A stretch of DNA of 5,067 nt from Oscillospiraceae bacterium. Lineage in GTDB: Bacteria > Bacillota > Clostridia > Oscillospirales > Ruminococcaceae. The DNA is taken from contig JAEDNF010000132.1 of assembly GCA_016302655.1 (NCBI GenBank), forward strand, positions 1 to 5,067. Reading direction: 5' to 3'. Below, piece by piece: positions 1 to 5,067 of the stretch. Made by a program: the position numbers and the translations under genes. Below the pieces are notes generated by a model. It was not told the origin of the DNA. It saw only the letters and a list, made by a program, of their open reading frames with translations, and ran no database searches. Every line of letters starts with the position of its first letter. Position 1 is the stretch's first letter.

Positions 1-171
1 TTCTTCCGTTGCCGCTTCGGCTATGCTCTCGGCAGGTTGTTCTATTGCAACCGCTTCCGCTTCGCTTGTTTCTGCCGATTCCGTCTCGCTCTCATTAATG
101 CTTGCAAGCTCGTCAAATGCGGATATTGCTTCATTCGTTGCCGTTTCGGTTATGCTCTCGGCAGGCTGTTC
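1..171 (-). repeat. 42-bp imperfect direct repeat inside the acidic-tail gene
   Basis: Bases 1-42 and 130-171 match at 37 of 42 positions, with an offset of 129 bp (43 codons), so the reading frame is kept. They encode EQPAESIAEAATEE (residues 214-227) and EQPAESITETATNE (171-184). The copy at 1-42 reaches the window edge, so the repeat may continue and more units may follow. It suggests that the acidic tail grew by in-frame duplication. Confidence 0.75.
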
Positions 172-681
172 ATCTGTTACGGCTGCGGCTACCGCTTCTG
201 CTATATCTGCCGTTTCTGTTTCGCCGGGCTGAGCAACTGCCGCCGGGGTTTCTTCCTTCGTTACGGTATTGACAGCTGAACATTCAGCAATGCTGTCCGG
301 CTTTTCGAGTCTGTTGAAATGGTCAAACACACGGTCAAAGCTAACACTCTCCGACGAATCATCCGACTCGGTAAATGTAAAGTGTACAGGAACAGCAACG
401 CCGTTTTCCTCCGTTTTGGCTTCGCCTTTTGCCTGCTCGGGCTGAGGTTTTGCTTTTACGGAGTCTATTTTTTTACGCAGAACCTCTGCCTGCTCGGTTT
501 CGGTAACAGGCTTTCTTATCACGGCGGTGTGAGTTATCTCTCCGCCGCTCTTCCACTGCGTCATGCTCTTCTGCTTTTTCAGAGGACTTTCCGTCTCGCT
601 GAGCTTTTTCTTAGCGTAAACCGCCGCACCGACTGCGGCAGCAGCTCCCACCGCCGCGGCGATGGCCTTTCCAAGTTTCAT
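1..681 (-). CDS. Hypothetical protein with N-terminal hydrophobic anchor and acidic low-complexity tail (C-terminus cut off by window edge)
   Basis: Reading leftward from ATG at 681, the frame stays open for 227 codons to base 1, so the C-terminus lies outside the window. The start is supported by GGGAGGG (697-691) nine bases upstream. Residues 1-5 (MKLGK) precede an Ala/Gly/Val-rich hydrophobic stretch (about 6-22) followed by AKKKL and another basic cluster, KKQK, near 37-40. This could be a membrane anchor; the basic residues after it favour a cytoplasmic tail. An uncleaved or cleaved export signal (VYA before KKK) is also possible. After about residue 55 the protein is Glu/Ala/Thr/Ser-rich and probably disordered, apart from a segment with aromatic residues (SFDRVFDHFNRL, about 114-125). 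Residues 171-184 and 214-227 are near-copies (EQPAESI...). The gene begins 34 bases after the permease stop with no convincing terminator between, so cotranscription is likely. I recognise no family and infer no function beyond a possible accessory role. Confidence 0.8.
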   Translation of the reverse strand, partial: MKLGKAIAAAVGAAAAVGAAVYAKKKLSETESPLKKQKSMTQWKSGGEITHTAVIRKPVTETEQAEVLRKKIDSVKAKPQPEQAKGEAKTEENGVAVPVHFTFTESDDSSESVSFDRVFDHFNRLEKPDSIAECSAVNTVTKEETPAAVAQPGETETADIAEAVAAAVTDEQPAESITETATNEAISAFDELASINESETESAETSEAEAVAIEQPAESIAEAATEE

Positions 682-715
682 ATATCGATACCCTCCCGGC
701 GTTATGCCGAATAAT

Positions 716-3700
716 TTATTCTACGCTCTTGAGCGCCTCTACCATATTTACATTTTTCAGCCGTCTGTGCATGAACAGCATTACTATTACTGCGAAGATA
801 AGCGTTATTACCGCAGACAGAATATAACTCTCAGTATGCACCGTTCTGCCGAACATAACCATATCTATTTCCGCTGTCCTTACTACAAAGTCAATAAGAT
901 ATCTTCCCAGCACCATTCCTGCCGCCGTACCCAGAAGCGTCAGTATGACCGTCTCTCTGAAGACATACATCGATACTTCTTTGTCATAGAAGCCCAGAAC
1001 TTTAAGCGACGCTATCTCTCTGATACGCTCGTTTATGTTTATGTTAGTGAGGTTGTAAAGCACGATAAACGCAAGCACGCCTGCGCTTACAATAAGCACC
1101 ACCACTACCATAAGAAGCGACCTTAACATAGTTCTGAAGGTGGACTCTGTACCGGTCTTGAAGTTTACTCCCATAATTCCGTCTATCTTCATAAGAGTGC
1201 TTGCAAGTGCATTTTCCTCACTCTCCGATAAACCGTTCTTTGAGTTGAAGAAGTAGCAGTTATACGGCACATCCTCGCCGCAAAGCTGTTTATAAAGGCT
1301 GTCTGTAATATATATGTAGTGATGTGCATAGTTTTCGCATATCTCACTTATTTTTACGGATACTCTGCGTGTATCGCTGAGCGACAGCGTTATTTCGTCG
1401 CCGATCTTTACATTTCCAAGCAAGGTAGCCAGCTTTTCGTTGATTATAACTCCGTCATCGGTAACGGTATAGGCTTGTCCCGTGTGCCTGTCCTTTACGG
1501 TAACAAACTTCGCTATCTCGTCATTGTCACGGCCTGCAAAAATATATGCGTCGGTGCTGTTCTTACCGGCAGATACGGTTATCTGCTTTTGATATATCGT
1601 ATCGCCCTCACAGCCATAGCTGTCAAGTACAGATGCAATTTCGGCAAGCGACTCTTCGCTCGTACCGTCTTTATATGCCGCAATTCCTGTGTAGTTGCTT
1701 ATCTCGTTAAACTGCTTCTGGATAATGTCGTTTACGCTGTCATATACGCCGAAGCCGGTCATTACAAGCGCAGTACAGCCTGCTATTCCGACTACCGTCA
1801 TAAGCATCCTTCTCTTATAGCGGAATATATTACGCATAGTCACCTTATGGCTGAACGACAGCTTTTTCCAGATAAAGCCCATCCTCTCAAGCAGTATCTT
1901 CTTGCCGCTTTTGGGAGTCTTAGGTCTCATAAGAGAAGCGGGACAATCGTGGAGTATACTGCTGCAGGAGAAATATACCGTTGCCGCTGTTAAAAGCACA
2001 GCAGCCGCACCTACTATCGCCATCAGCACAAAATCATACGGGAGAAGAACATCGGGTATACCGTACATCATGCTGTATGCCATAATGATTATTGCAGGGA
2101 ATATCTTCATTCCGACAAACATTCCGAACAGCGCGCCGAGCAATGACGCAGTCAGCGCATAGAACATATATTTGAAGATTATAGCACCGTTATTATAGCC
2201 GAGCGCCTTGAGTGTACCTATCTGGGTACGCTCCTCATCTACCATTCGTGTCATGGTCGTAAGACATACAAGCGCCGCTACCATAACAAAGAACAGCGGG
2301 AAAACAAGCGCAATATTCTTTATTCTTTCGGCGTTCTGTCCGTACTCCGCATAACCGGGATTATCGTCACGGGTGAAAAGATACCATTCGGGCTTTTCAA
2401 GGTCACTCAGCTCCTGCTTTGCGTCGTCTATCTCCTGCTGTGCTTCGGCGAATTTGTCTTCCGCCTCTTTTTTAGCGTCAGCAAGCTCCTTCACGCCGTC
2501 GTTGTACTCTTCAAGCCCTTTTTCGTAGTCGGCATAATTCTTTTCATATTCGGCAACGCCGTCATTGTACTTTGCAATGCCGTCTTCATACAGAGCTACC
2601 GCCTCATCATACTGAGCTTTGCCCTCGTTATACTTTGCAAGTCCGCTGTCGTACTGAGCTTTGCCCTCGTTATACTGTGCAAGACCGCTTTCATACTGCG
2701 CCTTGCCCTCATTATACTGAGCAAGTCCGCTGTCGTACTGCGCCTTGCCTTCATTATACTGTGCAAGCGAGCTTTCGTACTGCTGCTTCTTAGCATCAAA
2801 CTCCGATTTTCCCGAGTTGTAGGCTGAAAGTCCTGCGGCGTACTGCTGCTGCCCCAAATCAACTTGTTTTTGTGCCTCGTCAAGCTCTGCGTTTTTCTGC
2901 GCCGCCTGCTCCTCTGTCATAAGCCCCATAGCTACTGCCGCCGCTATCTGCGAGCGTGACTCGTCTATGGTTCTCTGACTCTCATCAAGCTGTGCTCTGC
3001 TGTCGTCAAGCTGTTTTTTGCTGTCCGCAAGCTGTTTTTCGGCGGCGTCAAGCTGTACCTTTCCTTCATCGAGCTGCTTTTTTGCATCGTCAAGCTGTGC
3101 TTTGGATTCATCAAGCTGTTTTTTCGCATCGTCAAGCTGAGTTTTGGTCTCATCAAGCTGTTTTTTCGCATCGTCAAGCTGTGCTTTGGATTCATCCAGC
3201 TGTTTTTTGCTGTCGGCAAGCAAAGGCGCTTTTTCATCTATCTGTTTTTTCGCATCGGCAAGCTGAGCCTTGCTGTCGTCAAGCTGTTTTTTGCCGTCGG
3301 CAAGCTGTGAAGCCGCATCGTCAAGCTCGGTTTTTGCATCGGCGAGCTTCTGCTCATTTTCGTCTATCTCTTTATATGCGTCGGCTTTTTTATCGTCAAG
3401 CTCTTTTTGTCCGTCGTTTATCTCTTCTTCAGCTTCGCTTATTATCTCCTCGAGTCTCAGATCCTCACGGCTGTCGGCTATAGCCTGTATTCTATCTCCG
3501 AGAGCGTCACGGGCGTTTTCATATTCTTCATCGTAGCTGTTATACTGCTTAAGCTCGTCGGAAGATATCACCACCTGAGTATATACCTCAGTCGCAAAAC
3601 AGCTCTGCGGCACATAGCATATCATAAACACCGAGCCGCTTCCTATGGTGGTGTTGCCTCTCTCCGCATCGGAAATATATGCAGGAGATTTAAACCGTCC

Positions 3701-4225
3701 TACAATGGTATATTCCGTCACAGACAGGGTATCGCTTATATCTTCTCCCTCATCTGCGCTTAAGGTAATCTTGTCGCCGACTTTATAGTTCATTACGAGC
3801 TTGCCGCTGTCGATAACGCACTCGTTTTCACTTTGGGGCAATCTGCCGTCAACTATGTCAAGCGAGCTGTAGGGGTTGTTCTCGCCGGTTTTATCAAGTG
3901 AATATACTCTTGCGACCTTTTTTTCGCCCGTATCCGTATTGACAAAGGCGTCTGTGTAATAACCGGGATACACATTCACTCCGTCAAGGGACTCTTTGAG
4001 CGCCTTTATATCGTTATCGTCAAAGCCGTAGGTTGATACAAGACGGTAGTCGAGAAGCGATGTGCGGTCGTAATAATGATCGGAGGATATCCTCATTGCA
4101 GGTGCGCTTGATAAAAGTCCTGCAAAGAAGCCTGTACCGATAGCAATAATGCCGAAGATGGAGAAGAATCTGCTTTTTGACTTCTTCATCGCGGCAAATG
4201 CATTTTTCAGCATTATGTTTTTCAT
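716..4225 (-). CDS. FtsX/MacB-type ABC transporter permease with a long extracellular coiled-coil hairpin
   Basis: This 1169-residue protein is the membrane subunit partnering the ATPase encoded just upstream. TM1 lies at about 20-40. A large first extracellular domain (about 41-636) starts with a MacB-like fold (VGDKITL 149-155, TIVGR 173-177) and then carries a coiled coil from about 257 to 611. TM2-TM4 follow at about 637-656, 685-710 and 732-755, then a basic cytoplasmic linker, TM5 (about 807-828), a second extracellular domain with KIGDEITL at 940-947, and TM6-TM8 (about 1037-1059, 1089-1110, 1133-1152). Both halves carry the FtsX-family cytoplasmic motif after their second core helix: ERTQIGTLKALGY (665-677) and ERIREIASLKVLGF (1066-1079). 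The C-terminus VEALKSVE is also typical. The frame extends upstream to a TTG at 4264, but ATG 4225 is preferred because GGGGGAG lies ten bases before it and KNIMLKNAF resembles usual FtsX N-termini. The family is clear; the substrate is unknown. Most FtsX-like permeases are about 400-800 residues, and the excess here is the coil. Confidence 0.95.
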   Translation of the reverse strand: MKNIMLKNAFAAMKKSKSRFFSIFGIIAIGTGFFAGLLSSAPAMRISSDHYYDRTSLLDYRLVSTYGFDDNDIKALKESLDGVNVYPGYYTDAFVNTDTGEKKVARVYSLDKTGENNPYSSLDIVDGRLPQSENECVIDSGKLVMNYKVGDKITLSADEGEDISDTLSVTEYTIVGRFKSPAYISDAERGNTTIGSGSVFMICYVPQSCFATEVYTQVVISSDELKQYNSYDEEYENARDALGDRIQAIADSREDLRLEEIISEAEEEINDGQKELDDKKADAYKEIDENEQKLADAKTELDDAASQLADGKKQLDDSKAQLADAKKQIDEKAPLLADSKKQLDESKAQLDDAKKQLDETKTQLDDAKKQLDESKAQLDDAKKQLDEGKVQLDAAEKQLADSKKQLDDSRAQLDESQRTIDESRSQIAAAVAMGLMTEEQAAQKNAELDEAQKQVDLGQQQYAAGLSAYNSGKSEFDAKKQQYESSLAQYNEGKAQYDSGLAQYNEGKAQYESGLAQYNEGKAQYDSGLAKYNEGKAQYDEAVALYEDGIAKYNDGVAEYEKNYADYEKGLEEYNDGVKELADAKKEAEDKFAEAQQEIDDAKQELSDLEKPEWYLFTRDDNPGYAEYGQNAERIKNIALVFPLFFVMVAALVCLTTMTRMVDEERTQIGTLKALGYNNGAIIFKYMFYALTASLLGALFGMFVGMKIFPAIIIMAYSMMYGIPDVLLPYDFVLMAIVGAAAVLLTAATVYFSCSSILHDCPASLMRPKTPKSGKKILLERMGFIWKKLSFSHKVTMRNIFRYKRRMLMTVVGIAGCTALVMTGFGVYDSVNDIIQKQFNEISNYTGIAAYKDGTSEESLAEIASVLDSYGCEGDTIYQKQITVSAGKNSTDAYIFAGRDNDEIAKFVTVKDRHTGQAYTVTDDGVIINEKLATLLGNVKIGDEITLSLSDTRRVSVKISEICENYAHHYIYITDSLYKQLCGEDVPYNCYFFNSKNGLSESEENALASTLMKIDGIMGVNFKTGTESTFRTMLRSLLMVVVVLIVSAGVLAFIVLYNLTNININERIREIASLKVLGFYDKEVSMYVFRETVILTLLGTAAGMVLGRYLIDFVVRTAEIDMVMFGRTVHTESYILSAVITLIFAVIVMLFMHRRLKNVNMVEALKSVE
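2486..2842 (-). repeat. Array of 17 aromatic heptads (Tyr-x-x-Gly), second coiled-coil arm
   Basis: Permease residues 462-580 form 17 consecutive seven-residue units, each beginning with Tyr (Phe once, at 476) and mostly with Gly three residues later. The core at 2612-2779 is four 42-bp units coding alternately for YNEGKAQ and Y(D/E)SGLA(Q/K). YNEGKAQ recurs at residues 490, 504, 518 and 532. These four copies differ at the DNA level only by synonymous changes (for example GCT/GCG Ala, AAC/AAT Asn, GAG/GAA Glu). Bases 2610-2634 and 2652-2676 are identical over 25 bp. The pattern resembles the xxxLxxG heptads known from YhgE/Pip-type proteins, with Tyr in place of Leu. Confidence 0.9.
2939..3358 (-). 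repeat. Array of 20 leucine heptads (Leu-x-x-Ala/Ser), first coiled-coil arm
   Basis: Permease residues 290-429 form 20 uninterrupted heptads, all with Leu or Ile at the same position (294, 301 ... 427) and usually Ala, Ser, Gly or Thr three residues later. The consensus is (A/S)K(K/A)QLD(D/E). The block is 420 bp, ten times 42 bp, because alternate heptads resemble each other most. Bases 3108-3139 and 3150-3181 are identical over 32 bp at an offset of 42, and 3084-3112 and 3168-3196 are identical over 29 bp at an offset of 84. One unit is irregular: KAPLLAD (332-338), with the only proline of the coil. Confidence 0.9.
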
Positions 4226-4235
4226 AGCAGTATGA

Positions 4236-4242
4236 CTCCCCC
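4236..4242 (-). promoter_or_regulatory. Ribosome-binding site of the permease gene
   Basis: GGGGGAG, read on the minus strand, lies ten bases before ATG 4225 and within 20 bases of the ATPase stop codon (4247-4245). It decides the start: the TTG at 4264 would overlap the ATPase gene by 20 bp and place this motif inside the coding sequence. The ATPase-permease spacing of 19 bases favours coupled expression. Confidence 0.7.
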
Positions 4243-4244
4243 GT

Positions 4245-4946
4245 TTACCATTCGATGTTCTCAACGGGTGTGGGATGCTCGTTTACGACTATCTCGCTCA
4301 CCTTACTGCTCTTCATATGTATAACTCTGTCTGCCATAGGGCATATCGCCGTGTTATGCGTAACAAGTATGACCGTCATATTCTCACTGCGGCAGGTGTC
4401 CTGAAGGAGCTTTAATATCATCTTGCCCGTGTTGTAGTCGAGCGCTCCCGTAGGCTCGTCGCAAAGCAGGAGCTTAGGCTTTTTGGCAAGCGCTCTTGCT
4501 ATAGCAACTCTTTGCTGTTCACCGCCCGAAAGCTGTGCAGGGAAGTTGTCCATTCTGTCCTCAAGTCCGACTTTTTTAAGTATATCGGCGGCAGGGATAT
4601 AGTCCTGCACCGTCTGTGTGGAAAGCTCTATATTTTCCTTTGCGGTAAGATTCGGTATCAGGTTGTAAAACTGGAAAATAAAGCCGATATCGTATCTTCT
4701 GTAGTCTATGAGCTGTCTGCGGTCGAAAGCGCTTATCTCTTTTCCGTCAACGGTGAACCGTCCCGAAGTGGCGGTATCCATTCCGCCGAGTATATTAAGC
4801 ACGGTAGTCTTTCCCGAACCGCTGGGACCTACTATTATCGCAAATTCTCCCTTTTCTATTCCAAAGCTTACTTCATCGTTGGCGTTTATAATTATATCTC
4901 CCATACGATACTGCTTTGTGATGCCGTCAAGCGTAACAAAACTCAT
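4245..4946 (-). CDS. ABC transporter ATP-binding protein, MacB/LolD type
   Basis: This 233-residue cytoplasmic ATPase powers the permease encoded directly downstream. All nucleotide-binding elements are intact: A-loop Tyr13, Walker A GPSGSGKT (40-47), Q-loop Gln92 in FQFYNLIP, signature [15 protein letters not shown] (139-153), Walker B LLLCDEP (159-165) with catalytic Glu164, D-loop ALD (168-170) and switch His197. The run DEPTGALD and the overall length are typical of the MacB/LolD/FtsE group, whose members pair with FtsX-fold permeases. The start ATG has AAAGGA six bases upstream. The gene is first in the unit, following the promoter at 4994-5022. The last 20 residues, after MKSSK, show no extra domain. 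No key residue is missing, so active ATP hydrolysis is expected. The exact subfamily and the process served cannot be read from this subunit alone. Confidence 0.97.
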   Translation of the reverse strand: MSFVTLDGITKQYRMGDIIINANDEVSFGIEKGEFAIIVGPSGSGKTTVLNILGGMDTATSGRFTVDGKEISAFDRRQLIDYRRYDIGFIFQFYNLIPNLTAKENIELSTQTVQDYIPAADILKKVGLEDRMDNFPAQLSGGEQQRVAIARALAKKPKLLLCDEPTGALDYNTGKMILKLLQDTCRSENMTVILVTHNTAICPMADRVIHMKSSKVSEIVVNEHPTPVENIEW

Positions 4947-4970
4947 TGTAATTCCTTTCTTTTGCCAAAG

Positions 4971-4982
4971 CGGATAAATCCG
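4971..4982. promoter_or_regulatory. Perfect 12-bp palindrome in the leader, candidate operator
   Basis: CGGATAAATCCG is a perfect inverted repeat (CGGAT, AA, ATCCG). It lies just downstream of the predicted transcription start (about 4987) and upstream of the ribosome-binding site (4960-4952). This is a position where a repressor could block transcription. The arms are only 5 bp with a 2-base centre, so an RNA hairpin is unlikely and chance cannot be excluded. No regulator gene is visible in the window. Confidence 0.35.
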
Positions 4983-4993
4983 TATTCAATATC

Positions 4994-5022
4994 AGTATAC
5001 CATTTTTTATAGTATATTTCAA
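4994..5022 (-). promoter_or_regulatory. Sigma-A-type promoter with extended -10 for the ABC unit
   Basis: On the minus strand the -35 box TTGAAA (5022-5017) is followed by a 17-bp spacer and the -10 box TATACT (4999-4994). TGG (5002-5000) directly before it forms an extended -10. The predicted start of transcription is about 4987, giving a leader of about 40 bases before ATG 4946. Upstream sequence is A/T-rich with T runs (5045-5067 region), which could act as an UP element. A second TATACT at 5016-5011 has no -35 box at a suitable distance. Confidence 0.75.
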
Positions 5023-5067
5023 TAATTTTAACAGGATTTAAATAAACTTTTCAAAAAAAGAAAAAAT

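Noticed and set aside
697..709. CGGC-GTTAT-GCCG as a terminator between the permease and the last gene
   Set aside because: The stem is only 4 bp, it has no U tract downstream, and it adjoins the ribosome-binding site of the next gene.
319..1993. Several plus-strand open frames of 130-220 codons (319-714, 662-1126, 1319-1993)
   Set aside because: They lie antisense to the permease and the acidic-tail gene. Their products are Cys/Tyr/Arg-rich with no recognisable fold, while the minus-strand products are clear.
2596..3237. Two minus-strand repetitive open frames (2596-2883 and 2965-3237)
   Set aside because: They are frame-shifted readings of the permease coiled-coil repeats, which are continuous in the main frame. 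There is no sign of a frameshift in the real gene.
2486..3358. CRISPR array or intergenic satellite suggested by regular 42-bp periodicity
   Set aside because: There are no unique spacers, the repeats are contiguous and in frame, and they encode heptads within a complete protein.
2956..3483. Open frame of 175 codons on the plus strand, rich in RQAVF-like repeats
   Set aside because: It is antisense to the leucine-heptad DNA of the permease. Its repetitive composition follows from the 42-bp repeats, and it has no domain or convincing ribosome-binding site.
4226..4264. TTG at 4264 as the permease start, giving 13 extra residues and a 20-bp overlap with the ATPase gene
   Set aside because: ATG 4225 has a strong GGGGGAG site ten bases upstream and gives an N-terminus typical of the family; the extra residues are not hydrophobic or conserved-looking.
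5043..5067. T-rich run on the minus strand as the tail of a terminator from an upstream gene
   Set aside because: Any stem would lie beyond the window edge, so it cannot be told apart from an A/T-rich promoter-upstream element.

Overview
The window carries what looks like one leftward (minus-strand) transcription unit of a Gram-positive bacterium. Strong purine-rich ribosome-binding sites, a consensus sigma-A-type promoter, moderate GC and a very long FtsX-type permease with a coiled-coil insertion all fit a Clostridia-type Firmicute, perhaps a gut anaerobe. That assignment rests on style only; no taxonomic marker is present.

Layout from the right, in the direction of transcription. Positions 4947-5067 are an AT-rich intergenic region with an extended -10 promoter (TTGAAA, 17 bp, TATACT preceded by TGG) and a perfect 12-bp palindrome between the predicted transcription start and the ribosome-binding site. 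Positions 4245-4946 encode a complete MacB/LolD-type ABC ATPase of 233 residues. Nineteen bases further on, 716-4225 encode a 1169-residue FtsX/MacB-type permease. After another 34 bases, an open-ended gene (681 to base 1) encodes a protein with one N-terminal hydrophobic helix and a long acidic, Ala/Glu/Thr/Ser-rich tail, cut off by the window edge.

The ATPase and permease should form a MacB-like ABC complex, probably as a homodimer of each, that uses ATP in the cytoplasm to drive motion of an extracellular domain. Such complexes do not necessarily move a substrate through the membrane. The notable part is the first extracellular domain of the permease. It contains about 355 residues of heptad repeats arranged as two arms of equal length around a short Met-Gly-Leu-Met turn. 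The first arm repeats Leu-x-x-Ala/Ser and the second repeats Tyr-x-x-Gly. Folded as an antiparallel hairpin, the arms would pair large with small residues layer by layer and form a rod of roughly 25 nm, long enough to enter or cross a Gram-positive wall. The third protein has no recognised function; its position suggests an accessory membrane-attached partner.

I see no RNA genes, CRISPR arrays, insertion sequences or phage genes.
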